Source of the DNA: Venturia oleaginea
Taxonomy: Eukaryota; Ascomycota; Dothideomycetes; Venturiales; Venturiaceae
Direction of reading: 5' to 3'
NCBI GenBank assembly: GCA_013176395.1
Contig: JABMLP010000020.1
Location: 1-64,000 of the forward strand
DNA length: 64,000 nt
Shown here: positions 10,757 through 21,785 of the stretch, piece by piece
How the letters are laid out: the number at the start of each line of letters is the position of its first letter
How positions within the stretch are numbered: the stretch's first letter is position 1
Notes under the pieces: generated by a model
Told to the model about the DNA's origin: nothing
What the model saw: the letters and a program-made list of their open reading frames with translations, nothing else
The model's database searches: none
Program-made: the position numbers and the translations under genes

Positions 10757-11330
10757 GAGAACTCGCATGTTTCGCTTTTATACAATCTAGCCATCCCTTA
10801 TCTGGTGATCTGTGTGATTTCATTGCGATTGTGGCGTGGAGGGTCTTTGCATTCTAACCACAGCCACAAACAGCGTGTGTGCCAGGCTGAACGAGCCTAC
10901 CGAGAGCCCGGGGTCACTCGGACGCTCCGAAAATCAGATAGGGATAACCAAGATTAGTCAATTCATATAAACGCTTCGTACGGGTTCGACTATTACTCCC
11001 TAGCAGTTACTTCATTACCACTCTTCATTCCCCACTACCGAAAGCCGTAGTACAATCTCTCCATATTCCTCCCACAACCGTATGCCTCGTCATCAATGAA
11101 TCCAAGAACGTGTTCGGTTCGGGGCCCAAATCTGCGATGTAGGCTCAATCTAGACCCATTTATGAGTTTGGTTCGTTTAAATCCCAGATCGGGGTCAAAA
11201 TGTAAGGTTGAAACCGTTTCGTTCGCTTAAAAAATATATAGTCTGGAAAAAATTAGTATATACAGTAGCTAGGCTAACATAGGAGTTTCAAGGCTTCGTA
11301 CGGCCGAATCTATGCTAAAAACAACTTCTA

Positions 11331-12468
11331 TAACGTGTTTCACCACCGAGTCGCCAACCCCACCGAGTCGCCACCCCAACCCAACCAAAACACCTATGCG
11401 ACAACTACACGTAATGTCACGACAACGCCTACTTCAAACATCTTATACTGAAGGTGATTTACAGCTTGCTATCCAAGACATCAATTCTCAGCAAATTCAA
11501 AGTAGTAGCCGCGCTGCAGCAATCTACAAAGTCCCTCGAAGAACGCTCGTGGACCGACGCGCTGGAAAACGCCCCCGACGCGACTGCGAGCCAAACGCAA
11601 AGCGCCTTACAAAGCTAGAGGAGGAGGTTATCGTAAAGCGTGTTCTTGAGGAGTCTGTACGCGGTATACCCTCCTCAAAGGCAGACGTACGAGATATGGC
11701 TGATAAACTGCTAAGAGAGCGTGGTGGAGGGGCTGTTGGCAAGCATTGGGTTGATAGGTTTGTCCAGCGTACTCCTGAGCTGCGAACGCGATGGAGCCAT
11801 CCGTATGATCGCCAGCGAGCTGCCTGCGAGGACCCGGCGGTTATCCAGCCCTGGTTTACGCTGGTTCAGAATACGAAGGCAAAGTATGGTATTCTAGATG
11901 AGGATACATACAACGAGATGGAGGCGCAATCAATACTAATTCAAAACCGTATGAAAATCCATCAAGGGTCTCCAGCAAGTTCTCTTGATGAGCAGGTCAA
12001 GCAGCTGAGTAAGGGTGCTCAGCAGATAGCTCATAATATGGTATTAATGCAGGAGAAAATTGACCGCCTTCAAGACGCAGTCGAAGCCTCAACAAAGCGC
12101 CGGAGTCGCAAGCGACGCTACTTACAAGTAGAGGAGACCTTATTAACAGTTGGTGAGGTAACTGACTTATTTACTGCAACAGTGGTTAATAGTTGTGACG
12201 AAGGTGATAGACCGTCACAGAGGGTACGCGCAGAGAGGCACTGCGGGCATTGCGGCAAGACTGGGCATAACTCTCGAACCTGTAAGGCAGAATAGAGGAC
12301 ATAGATAATAATAGTGCTTCCAAAGAATAGAGTACTGTTACTTATAGTCTAATATTTTGTTGTAGTATTGCGCTGTATCGCTGCGAAGGCGTTTTGGTGA
12401 TGGTGGGGTGGCGACTCGGTGGGGTTGGCGACTCGGTGGGGTTGGCGACTCGGTGGTGAAACACGTTA
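11331..12468 (+). mobile_element. Non-autonomous Fot1/pogo element (internal deletion)
   Basis: Terminal inverted repeats: left ACGTGTTTCACCACCGAG at 11333, right its complement ending at 12466. TA flanks both ends, the pogo target duplication. Within each TIR the motif CACCGAGTCGCCA occurs twice (three times on the right). The interior codes for the transposase DNA-binding end and C-terminus, but the DDE catalytic domain has been removed by an internal deletion. Confidence 0.88.
11414..12295 (+). CDS. Pogo transposase with DDE domain deleted: HTH plus zinc knuckle
   Basis: The frame is open from upstream of the element, but the natural start is probably MSRQRLL at 11414 (or 11396). The psq-type helix-turn-helix (IQDINSQQIQSSSRAAAIYK, then VPRRTLVDRRAG) is followed by a CENP-B-like second helix-turn-helix (DMADKLLRERGG, KHWVDRFVQRTPELRTRW). 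The frame reaches KYGILDEDTYN, where full-length relatives continue into NFDE, the first catalytic Asp. Here it jumps in frame to EMEAQSIL, so the whole DDE core is gone. A coiled-coil-like segment and a basic patch (KRRSRKRRY) lead to the CCHC knuckle CGHCGKTGHNSRTC. There are no stops. It could bind TIRs but not cut them; expression is unknown. Confidence 0.75.
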   Translation: MSRQRLLQTSYTEGDLQLAIQDINSQQIQSSSRAAAIYKVPRRTLVDRRAGKRPRRDCEPNAKRLTKLEEEVIVKRVLEESVRGIPSSKADVRDMADKLLRERGGGAVGKHWVDRFVQRTPELRTRWSHPYDRQRAACEDPAVIQPWFTLVQNTKAKYGILDEDTYNEMEAQSILIQNRMKIHQGSPASSLDEQVKQLSKGAQQIAHNMVLMQEKIDRLQDAVEASTKRRSRKRRYLQVEETLLTVGEVTDLFTATVVNSCDEGDRPSQRVRAERHCGHCGKTGHNSRTCKAE

Positions 12469-12489
12469 GCAGGTTTTTGAACAGGAGGG

Positions 12490-12650
12490 CCCAGGAACCT
12501 ATCTGGAATCTGCCATCGCCTCCATTTCGCTTACGTGAAGAGTCTGCAATAGGAGGAGGTATCACGGAGGAGGTATTACGGTATCGTGATACCTCCTATT
12601 ACAGACCCTGTACGTAAGCGAAATGGGGGCGGCGAAGCGAATCTAGCAGA
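12490..12650. repeat. Fold-back element with long inverted arms
   Basis: The left arm (about 12510-12565) contains CATTTCGCTTACGT, TCTGCAATAGGAGG and GGTATCACG. The right arm (about 12580-12640) contains CGTGATACC, CCTATTACAGA and ACGTAAGCGAAATG, the same blocks inverted in mirrored order. The arms pair over roughly 50 bp around a short loop. It lies just outside the right TIR of the pogo element. Ends and target duplication were not resolved. Confidence 0.6.
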
Positions 12651-12744
12651 CGCGATATAGAAGAAGCGGTAGGAATATCCTCGCCGCCAGCGACTTATAA
12701 CAGTAACGATAGAATGCCATCTTACCGAGTGAACAAACCAATTG

Positions 12745-13180
12745 CTAATCTGTAAAACTAGGCGCTAACCCAAATTGAGCCCCTGGTAAGATCTCTACAC
12801 CAAAAAAGTCTGTATTTTTGAGCCATGGCGGTCGAAGCGAACACCTTCTAAATGTCAGATCGTCTACATGCAGTGGTGCCTTGATCATGTAGGTGACCCA
12901 GCGCACCACCTCATATCGATTCGTTTCCATGGAAGAGGACACTTATTTTTAGAGGAATAGTGAACTCTTTGTCGTCCTCAGGGAAAACATGTTGCACCAG
13001 GGCCCAATTTTGCTCGGAAATGCGTGGGCGTTCAAGATCTAGTCGGTGCTGGTCAAGCTCATCTTCAGCCTCGTCCTGGCTATAACCAAAGACTGACCTC
13101 CATCGCCCAAGGGATGACTGTGGGGAGGAATCGTCGAGCCGATTCGAGGTCGCTGCAGCACTAGCATAGAATAAGCTTCG
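12745..13180 (-). other. Possible exon or gene remnant, unrecognised
   Basis: On the minus strand a stop-free frame without a Met runs from about 13175 and reads SLGRWRSVFGYSQDEAEDE and ISEQNWALVQHVFPEDDKE before stopping near 12920. A second frame overlapping its end reads YEVVRWVTYMIKAPLHVDD and RPPWLKNTDFFGVEILPG to 12745. Both look like protein by composition. Joining them needs a frameshift or intron I could not place. It may be a decayed gene transcribed away from MSH3. I do not recognise the family. Confidence 0.3.
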
Positions 13181-13493
13181 AGTTCAGATGGTAAATCCAT
13201 TAATATTTAAGTCTCTTGGTGAGCGTGGAGAGAAGCAGGTTTTGTAGGTGCAATCGCTCTGACATGGGACATCTTTGGTCATGGGACATTTTTGGTTTCC
13301 ACATACTTCGAGGGGCACTGAATTGAAGACATGGCATGGAAATCTTTTAGCCGGGCAATTGTTTGTATTAATTGGATGAGGGAGGAATTGCGACGAGAAA
13401 TGCTCCGTCACGATTTTTGGTGTCCAGAGCGCCAAAGTCAACGCGTCCGCTCAAGGAGAACAACTCGCAGCGCACCCAACGAGCAATTGAACC

Positions 13494-16400
13494 ATGGCGC
13501 CTTCCAAGAGCAGCCCATCGCATCCTCCCTCATCCCAAGCAAAGAAGCAGCAGTCCATCTCCAGCTTCTTCATCCCCAAATCCACCGTCGCCGACGGACC
13601 GAAGCCAACTCCAACTCCACCTCGGTTCAACAACACTCCAGCACCAAGCGCAGAAGGACCTACGCCTCAAGCATCCCACGCGAATGGCAGCAAGAGGCAT
13701 GCAAAGTCAGCAACCAGTGATGTTGAGAATCAGGGGAGAGATCCAAAGCGAGCGAGACGGACGCTGGACCAGGATAATACAACAACACAACGCGTGAGCA
13801 GCGAACAGCAAATTTCACATGATGCGCCTCCAAGGTCAGAGCGAACGTCGAAATACATTTTCTCGAGTAGCCCGGTCGTGCCCGAAGATGCAGTAGACGA
13901 ACAGCCAGAGTCTGAGAAGCGACGGAATGAGACGCTCCACAAACGATTCGTGCAGAAATTGGGTCGACCAGACAGCATCGCTGAGCTCAGGAGAAGGAAC
14001 CATGTCATAGGTGAGGATGGGCCGGCGGAAGGCGAAGGCGATGACGAGGAGGAGCAGGAGGACGAAGAGCCGCAACCAAAGAAAGGGCCAAAGGCGAAGA
14101 AGGGAGGAGCCAGAGCAAACGGCAAACTCACACCAATGGAACAGCAGTACCTTGAAATCAAGAGGAAACTTCTGGATACAGTCATACTGTACGAGGTCGG
14201 ATATAAGTTTCGCTTCTTTGGGGAGGACGCGAGAACTGCTGCGAAGGTTTTGAGCATTGTCTGCATACCCGGCAAATTCAGGTACGACGAGCATCCATCC
14301 GAAGCCAATTATTCCAAGTTTGCATCGGCATCTTTCCCAGTCGCTCGATTACACGTACATGTCAAGAGACTGGTGTCGGCGGGCCACAAGGTGGGAGTCG
14401 TGAGGCAGGTTGAAACCGCTGCTCTCAAAGCTGCAGGAGATAACCGGAACGCCCCCTTCGTGCGGAAGCTCACGAACCTGTACACTAAGGGAACGTATGT
14501 GGATGATCTGGAAGGACTCGAGGGCCCTGTGGCAGCTCCTGCTGGTGCGCCCGCGACTGGGTACCTATTGTGCCTCACAGAATCCAATGCGCGAGGCTGG
14601 GGCAACGATGAGAAGGTACGCGTTGGTATTGTTGCAGTCCAGCCTGCCACAGGATCCATTCTCTACGATGATTTCGAGGACGGATTCATGCGGAGCGAAA
14701 TTGAAACGCGGTTGCTGCACATTGCGCCTTGCGAATACCTCATCGTCGGAGCGCTTTCGAGTGCGACCGAGAAACTGATCAAGCATGTTTCTGGAAGCAG
14801 GTCGAACGTCTTCGGTGATCAAGCTCGGGTTGAGCGTGTGGAAAAATCAAAGACTATCGCCGCTCAAGCATATAGTCACATCTCGAGCTTCTACGCGGAC
14901 AAGATGCAATCCAGCACCAGTACATCAAACGAAGAGCAGAGGAGCCAGATTCTCGACAAAGTACATCAACTCTCAGACCACATCACGATTGTACTTTCAG
15001 CCATGATCACGCACCTCACTGAATATGGACTAGAACACGTTTTTGACCTCACCAAGAACTTCCAGTCTTTCAGCGCTCGGTCACATATGCTGCTCAACGG
15101 CAACACTTTGAACACTCTGGAAATATATACCAACCAGACTGACAACACCGAGAAAGGAAGTCTCTTCTGGACTCTCGATCGAACAAAGACGTGCTTTGGC
15201 AAACGCATGCTGCGGAACTGGGTTGGCCGACCTTTGCTAGACAAGTCAAAGCTCGAGGAACGGACATTTGCCGTTCAGGAGCTTCTTGATGGTGAACATA
15301 CCAGACACGTTAACAGAATCAAGAAAGTCCTCTCATCGGTCAAAGTCGATCTCGAGAAGGTGCTTGTTCGGATCTACTACGAGAAGGCCTCAAGACCCGA
15401 ACTTCTAAGCTTCTTGCAAATCTTGCAGCACGCGGCCAATGAGTTTCCTCATGTCAAGGCACCAAAGGATGCCGGGTTCGAATCATCATTGCTGAATGAT
15501 GCGATTGCCCTACTACCACGCACAGGGGAGGAGATCGTTCAGTTCCTCGATCGCATCAATATGCAAGCAGCCAAAGACGACGACAAATACTCGTTCTTCC
15601 TTGACGAGCACGAAACAGACGATATTACAGATCACAAACTTGGTATCGCTGCCGTCGAACACGAGCTCGACGAGCATCGCGCTGTCGCTGCTTCCATTCT
15701 GGGGGAAAAAAAGGTCGAATACGCTGCCGTTGCTGGCATTGAATTTCTCATCGAGGTGGATAACTCACCGGTGGCCAACTTGAAGAAGGTGCCTGCCTCT
15801 TGGATTGTAATCAGCAAGACTAAGAAGGTCTCTCGTTTCCATACACCAGAAGTGGTAAAGATGCTCCGAGAACGAGATCAACACAAAGAAGCCCTCGCTG
15901 CAGCCTGTGATAAGGCATTTACGGCACTTCTCCGCGAGATATCTAGCCTCCATCAACCATTGCGCGACTGCATCCAAGCCATGGCACTGTTGGACTGTTT
16001 GCTGTCACTCACTGAAGTGGCTTCCCAGCCTGGATACTGCAAACCAAGCTTCGTCTCGTCAACGCAAATCCATGTCACCGGTGGTCGCCATCCGATGGTC
16101 GAACAACTTCTCCTTGATTCTTACGTCCCCAACGATATTTTACTCTCCAATCGACAAAAATTTAATACCATCGATCCATCAGCCCTCCTCATCACGGGGC
16201 CAAACATGGGAGGCAAGTCTTCGTATGTTCGATCTGTGGCGCTCATCTCGATCATGGGGCAAATCGGCTCTTACGTGCCCGCCGATTCTGCTGAATTAGG
16301 AATGCTCGATGCTGTCTTCACACGCATGGGAGCATTTGACAACATGATGCGTGGCGAGTCAACCTTCATGGTTGAGCTCGGTGAGACGAGTGATATCCTA

Positions 16401-16880
16401 AAGCAAGCTACGCCGCGATCTCTAGTCATATTAGACGAACTAGGACGAGGCACAAGTACACATGACGGGGTCGCCATTGCAGAGGCAGTCCTTCGCGAAC
16501 TTGTGGAAAGAAGCGTCATGACCTTGTTCATCACACACTATCAACAGCTTGCGCGGCTGGAGGATGCTTTGGGCGTACAGGGTCTGAAGAATGTGCACAT
16601 GCGCTTCGTTGAAGACTGCGAAGAAAAGATCACCTTCTTGTATGAAGTTGCGGAGGGTGTCGCGCATCGCTCCTATGGCCTGAATGTTGCAAGGCTAGCC
16701 AATGTCCCTGGGTCGGTGCTTGAGATTGCTGGTGTCAAGTCGAAGGAATTGGAGCAGCGCACCGAGAAAAGAAGGGTGGAGAACATGTTCGTCATGTTGA
16801 ATAGGCTTTTGCATGGCGTTGATGAAACGGAGTGTACGGAGTCGCTAGATAGGTTTATTGGGGGTTTAGAGCAGTTGTAA
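13494..16880 (+). CDS. MSH3: DNA mismatch repair protein Msh3
   Basis: A single exon of 1128 residues. Msh3 pairs with Msh2 (MutS-beta) in the nucleus to recognise insertion-deletion loops. The N-terminus is disordered and carries a PCNA-binding box, QQSISSFF, near residue 24, then an acidic and a Lys-rich stretch. MutS domain I begins at [20 protein letters not shown] and includes [20 protein letters not shown], a sequence typical of Msh3 and not Msh6. The ATPase has the Walker [10 protein letters not shown], the conserved STFMVEL segment, the Walker B region [15 protein letters not shown] and the signature FITHY. Length matches fungal Msh3. The upstream ATG at 13494 is the first in frame and puts the PCNA box at the expected place. 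Confidence 0.96.
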   Translation: MAPSKSSPSHPPSSQAKKQQSISSFFIPKSTVADGPKPTPTPPRFNNTPAPSAEGPTPQASHANGSKRHAKSATSDVENQGRDPKRARRTLDQDNTTTQRVSSEQQISHDAPPRSERTSKYIFSSSPVVPEDAVDEQPESEKRRNETLHKRFVQKLGRPDSIAELRRRNHVIGEDGPAEGEGDDEEEQEDEEPQPKKGPKAKKGGARANGKLTPMEQQYLEIKRKLLDTVILYEVGYKFRFFGEDARTAAKVLSIVCIPGKFRYDEHPSEANYSKFASASFPVARLHVHVKRLVSAGHKVGVVRQVETAALKAAGDNRNAPFVRKLTNLYTKGTYVDDLEGLEGPVAAPAGAPATGYLLCLTESNARGWGNDEKVRVGIVAVQPATGSILYDDFEDGFMRSEIETRLLHIAPCEYLIVGALSSATEKLIKHVSGSRSNVFGDQARVERVEKSKTIAAQAYSHISSFYADKMQSSTSTSNEEQRSQILDKVHQLSDHITIVLSAMITHLTEYGLEHVFDLTKNFQSFSARSHMLLNGNTLNTLEIYTNQTDNTEKGSLFWTLDRTKTCFGKRMLRNWVGRPLLDKSKLEERTFAVQELLDGEHTRHVNRIKKVLSSVKVDLEKVLVRIYYEKASRPELLSFLQILQHAANEFPHVKAPKDAGFESSLLNDAIALLPRTGEEIVQFLDRINMQAAKDDDKYSFFLDEHETDDITDHKLGIAAVEHELDEHRAVAASILGEKKVEYAAVAGIEFLIEVDNSPVANLKKVPASWIVISKTKKVSRFHTPEVVKMLRERDQHKEALAAACDKAFTALLREISSLHQPLRDCIQAMALLDCLLSLTEVASQPGYCKPSFVSSTQIHVTGGRHPMVEQLLLDSYVPNDILLSNRQKFNTIDPSALLITGPNMGGKSSYVRSVALISIMGQIGSYVPADSAELGMLDAVFTRMGAFDNMMRGESTFMVELGETSDILKQATPRSLVILDELGRGTSTHDGVAIAEAVLRELVERSVMTLFITHYQQLARLEDALGVQGLKNVHMRFVEDCEEKITFLYEVAEGVAHRSYGLNVARLANVPGSVLEIAGVKSKELEQRTEKRRVENMFVMLNRLLHGVDETECTESLDRFIGGLEQL

Positions 16881-17252
16881 TGTGTGTTCCGTGGACTATG
16901 GCACGGATGTCGAGTCAACGCCAATACAGATGAAACTCAGTCTACCATCACCACAACTTTCAAGCGACTCGATTCAGATCTCAATTAATTAGTGTTGCGT
17001 GTTTGCGAATCATAGAGAAGCACTTTTCCTTTCTGGAGACCGTCTCACCACTATCACACACACGCCCCGGGCAATCTCCCCGGAACTTCCTGCCATGGAC
17101 TGCTAACAACAACACGAGTTTGCTACGAAATATTAACATAATAGTCGATTGGTAAGTAAAGAGTATGTATATATGTTGAACACTCTTCCCGACTTAAACA
17201 TGTCCATCTTTCCTTCGTCTCCTCCTGCAACATCCAGATTTCATCGTTTATT

Positions 17253-18464
17253 ATGAAGACAATCGTTTCTGTATTCGCTCTCATGAGCTACGTTGCTGCT
17301 CACAGCGCGGTTTGGACTATCGAGTTTGATGGCACTAGCTACCCAGCTCGCGATGCGAGATTCGACGCTCAGCTCGGAGCGAAACGCATCGAGTGGACTT
17401 ACACCAACAACATTGGCACAAGCGGAAAGCCAGAGCCATGGCAAGCAATCGTAAACGTACTTGACCCAGGCATTACCTGCATGTTTTATCCCTGGATTTT
17501 TGTCACACTCAACCGAAGCTAATATTGGCACAGGCGGAATCGACCCAAAACCACCAGCGTTGAAGGCCGTCGCTCGGGCGGGGTCAGACGTAGTCATTCA
17601 CTGGAGTGGAATAATCCGAATGCACAACGGACCTGTTCTTTCGGTACGGAGTTCCTCTCCACCTGCATCGAACAAGCTGACCTTCGCCATAGTACCTTGG
17701 AGAACTTCCAACACCAGAAACAAAACCGCAGGACGTCTCCTTCTTCAAGATTAAAGGCGAAGGCTTCGATAAGACCAAGAAGAAGTGGGCCAATGAAGAA
17801 GTCCTCGACAACAATCGCACCGACGTGGTCAAGATCCCAAGTGACATTAAACCTGGCATGTACATCTTCCGCACAGAGCTGCTTGCACTCCACGGCAATT
17901 CGCCGGCGCTACCAGCTTCATTCGGTGGACCGCAGTTCTACAGTCATTGTTTCAACGTTGAAATCACTGGCAACGGAAACGCCAAGCCCGAAGGTGTCAA
18001 ATTCCCCGGTGCATACCAGCCCGCCGATCCTGGTGTCAAATTCTTCCTCGGAAAGAAAGATACATGGGACAACTACGTAGGTCAATTATCTTCCCTGTTG
18101 CATGTTCTTGTCGCTGACTCCATCCTAGATTGTGCCTGGTCCACCTGTGTACACTGGCAAGTACGACGCACCAACTGGCTCGCCACCCGTCGTCTCAAAG
18201 GAAGCGACTGGCGTCTTCCCAGAAGAATTCCAAAAGAAGTACGATGTGTACAAAGCGAAGCAGGATAAGTTTTCGCTTGAGGCCAACGACAAGTTTAATG
18301 AACTCAATGCACCCAAGGGTGTTTCCAATGCGGGCGGATTTGTCTCCACCGCGACGAGCTTCGGAGCCTTCATGAAGAAACACAACGAAGATGCTAAGTT
18401 ATTGGAGAAGGAGTTGCAGGAATTGAGACAGGAAGCGATCAAGTTGGGTCTTGCGACTGCTTAG
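17253..18464 (+). CDS. AA9 lytic polysaccharide monooxygenase (formerly GH61)
   Basis: Four exons (17253-17478, 17534-17643, 17693-18076, 18129-18464) give 351 residues. The enzyme is a secreted copper protein that cleaves cellulose or related glucans oxidatively. After a signal peptide (MKTIVSVFALMSYVAA) the mature chain starts at His17, the first ligand of the histidine brace. The second ligand is in MHNGP. The axial Tyr with its Gln partner is in GPQFYSHC. Two Cys (ITC and SHC) match the conserved disulfide. There is no cellulose-binding CBM1. Instead a roughly 110-residue tail ends in a charged helix (LLEKELQELRQEAIK). Intron 1 starts with GC (GCATGT), intron 2 with GTACGG and intron 3 with GTAGGT. 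All phases close exactly, and the GC donor also restores the conserved Cys codon. Confidence 0.88.
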
Positions 18465-20399
18465 TAGAATAGTCTATCCTGGAAACTCTTGCCTGATACT
18501 TGATAGAATCTATTTGCGGCGGGCCGTTCTTGTAGTATTGTATCTCCTACTACCTAGATATTTCAAGCTCAAGATAGTTGTTTTCTCTCCCCAGACTTCC
18601 TCCATCGTCGCTACTTGCTCTCAGCCTCACCCGCTACTTCTCTTTCGTTCTCGAACAAAGTATCTCAATACCTCTTTACCGAATCAAACGGTAAACTTTT
18701 TCAGTGTATTACGAGGGGTATCTAGTAAGGGATCGAATTTAGTGAATCTCGCCAGCTTAGTTGTATATAACGTATTCCACCACCGAGCCGGCCACACCAC
18801 CGAGCCGGCCACTTTTCCTTGGCACGACCAATTCATATTACGCCTCTTCAATTTTATCGCTATCAACAATAGATTCCAAGTCTGTCGTGCTGCTATCTGA
18901 TTCAGAAGATATCTCAATATCCTTTTACACGTTCGCGCATTGTGCTCAGTCGCGCCGCAGTTCCCACAGCGCCGTTGAGTTGGTCGGGCTATTTCTTGAT
19001 CACCACTACCACGAGCCTTCTTTGATTTCTGAGGCGCTACAGACGCCTCAGCAGCTACCTGCGCTGCTGCAGTCCCGTACTCTATAGTAACACCTTGCTG
19101 GATTCACTTCCTTTTGCGCGATTTTCGCTTCGTCATTACTGCCGATTGCTCTTCAAGCTCGTGGTTTCGTGCAATAAGTAGAGCGTTCTGGTGTAGCATC
19201 AATTCAGCGCCCTTGACAAGCTGAGAGAAGCCAGTCTGCGCAGTAACTGGTGACCGAGCGAAAGATTCGCGTACAAGCTTTGATTGAGATCCAAATTCTT
19301 GAGTATTGCTTGAAGTCTTCGACTGCCACAGCGTCTCCTGCGGTGGAGGTGCTGGTGGGGTACGTAGCCGTACTTCAAGGCGATCCAATACCACCTCCGC
19401 GTTGATAGGGACTAGCCCTACCATCTCAAAGCCTTTCGACAGTTCTCTTCTGTAAACACGTCGAAAAACGCGTCTTTGAAGGCCGGGAGGAAGCCTTCTT
19501 TGCTGATATGGTAGACGCGTCGGCGTGCCAAGTCTCGAACTCGTTGAGAGTACTTGCACTTCAACGGCGAGAAGCAGACCACATCAAGCGGCTGGAGGAT
19601 ATGCGATGAATGAGGTGGCATACAGAGCGTTATGATCTTATGTTCGAGGCAGTAGTCCTTGAAATCCTGGTTGAGATGGCTCTTATGGCCGTCCAAGATG
19701 AGCAGCCTATTACCCCCCTACTTGACGCGCCTTTGTATGCGCGTCAAAGTGCTTCAACCACTTAAGACCAAGCGCATTGTTTGTCCAGCCGTTCTCAGAA
19801 ACCGAGAGCTTCCAATTCCGTGGTATATCTGCCTCCTCATACCACGCAGAGATGTGAACGCGTCCTTTGTAGATAATCGGCGGGGTCGCATACCCAGCTG
19901 CGCAGATGCTCTGAATAACCGTAACCCATTCGCAATCGCCCGCCTGGATGAGTTCAGGCCTTGTACGTCTTTCAGAGACTGTAACGACCTTCATTGACCC
20001 AATAACGCCCATCTGGAAGCCAATCTCGTCAAAGTTGTGCGTATCCTTGTCGTGGATGCCGTACTTGGCTTTAGTATCTGCAACGAGCTTGAACAACGCG
20101 CAGATAATCTCTGGGTCTTCCTGTAGTATCCTCTGCCTATCCTTGGCTCGATTGAAGGCTATCTTGAGCTCATCTGAGCGCGTTAAGAACCTCTCAGCCC
20201 AGTTTTTCCCTACTGGCTCTCCACCGCGTACACTCAGCAGTTTATCCGCCATATCTGCCACCTCACACAGCCGGGGCGCAAATCCTCGCAAATCCTCGCA
20301 AATCGAGGTCGAGGATATATTGGACAAGCGTTTGCCCTTCTGTTGCAGTGAGCTTATGGGAGTTTGGGCGAGTTTGAGATCGAGAGGTAATTCCGCAGA

Positions 20400-20656
20400 G
20401 TGTCACGGGGCGGGTTCGGGTATCAGGAGGAAGGAGCAGCAGCAGGAACAGGTATCATTCAACAGGCTATATACGAACTGGCAGGCAAACCAACAGGCAG
20501 GTTAACGACAGGACGTAGCTCAAAGAAGCTACGAATTGGTTGAAGCCACGTAGGCTTTAAAACCTTTCCTCGGCAGAACTCCGGTTCTGCCTTGATCACG
20601 TGCCGTGGGGTCACCCCAACGGCGGGAAGGACTTGTCCGCGGTCGTACCGTGACAC
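20400..20656. mobile_element. 257-bp MITE-like element inside the pogo transposase
   Basis: Ends are GTGTCACGG (20400) and its complement CCGTGACAC (20656), with weaker inverted similarity further in. AGA flanks both sides (20397-20399 and 20657-20659). Removing the element and one AGA restores the transposase reading frame exactly (DRLCGITSRSQ), which proves the borders. It has no coding capacity. The superfamily is not clear: a 3-bp duplication fits CACTA or PIF/Harbinger, but the termini match neither. Confidence 0.8.
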
Positions 20657-20741
20657 AGAGCCGATCGAAAAAAAACAGCACACACAGCGAGAACTCAATT
20701 TTTGGAATTTACAGAAGTATCATCTAAAGATCATCAAAACA

Positions 20742-20835
20742 CTCTGCCAGTGGCCGCTCCGGCCTCTAGAGGCCATCGCGCGTCCCTCAGCGTCGATGAG
20801 ATACCTCTAGAGTCGCCGTCGCGGCCACGGCAGAG
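20742..20835 (+). repeat. GC-rich hairpin near the 5' end of the retroelement
   Basis: CTCTGCCAGTGGCCGCTCCGG on the left can pair with the reverse of CCGTCGCGGCCACGGCAGAG on the right, and inner CCTCTAGAGG blocks also pair. The same hairpin is kept in the copy at 34.3 kb. Confidence 0.7.
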
Positions 20836-21079
20836 CAAGCAGACGAATACATGAGCAAGCTACACGAACGATGCGTCCACCAAAGACAACAGCAACCATC
20901 TAGTCACTATCTCCCGGCTAGTCCATCACCCCAGATGACACTGCAACGCTCCGAGTCGACGAGTCACTGCTAGAACGGCAATACCTTCAACACATCTCAA
21001 ACACCAGACGCCCGGTGCGCAACAATCGGCACCACACACCACTGCAACGACTAGACAATCTCTCCCAACGTCTTGGGAA

Positions 21080-21785
21080 ACCGTCCTGCTACAAGCTGTT
21101 GCCCAGAGCCTTGAGCCTCTCCCCAAACTGTTGCGTCCCAGTTATGGCATTGGCAAGAGTAGGTGCGCGACACAGTAAGTAGTAAGGACGCATAGAAGGA
21201 GCCTATTGGCGGCAAATCCCCTCCCTGTAAGCTAGCAGACGTAGCCTTGAGCCTCTCCCCAGACTGTTGCGTCCCAGTTATGGCAGTGGCAAGAGTAGGT
21301 GCGCGATATAGCAAGCAGGGAGAGCGACTAGCAGCAGATAGGCCCCGACTATAAGACGACAGGTCTACAACACAATCGGTGCGACACGATACGGCAGCTG
21401 CTAGAGAACCTCATCTACTATCGTCTCCGCAAACCGTCCTGCTGCAAGCTGATGTCCAGAGCCTTGAGCCTCTCCCCAAACTGTTGCGTCCCAGTTATGG
21501 CATTGGCAAGAGTAGGTGCGCAACACAGTAAGCAGTAAGGACGTATAGAAGGAGCTTATTGGCGGCAAATCCCCTCCCTACAAGCCAGCAGACGTAGCCT
21601 TGAGCCTCTCCCCAGACTGTTGCGTCCCAGTTATGGCAGTGGCAAGAGTAGGAGCGCGATATAGCAAGTAGGAAGAGCGACTAGCAGCAGGTAGCCTCCG
21701 ACTATAAGACGGCAGGTCTATAGCACGATCGGCGCCATACAATACGGCAGCTACCAGACAGCCTCGTCCACGGGCATACCCGGAG
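21080..21785 (+). repeat. Two tandem 353-bp units in the retroelement
   Basis: The motif AGCCTTGAGCCTCTCCCC occurs at 21107, 21243, 21460 and 21596, with spacings of 136, 217 and 136 bp. This shows a 353-bp tandem duplication in which each unit carries the motif twice. Copy 2 of the element has the same arrangement. Confidence 0.8.

Noticed and set aside
13494..16880. Identification as Msh6 because of the N-terminal PCNA box
   Set aside because: The domain I sequence [20 protein letters not shown] is characteristic of Msh3, and no PWWP or Msh6-type mispair motif is seen.
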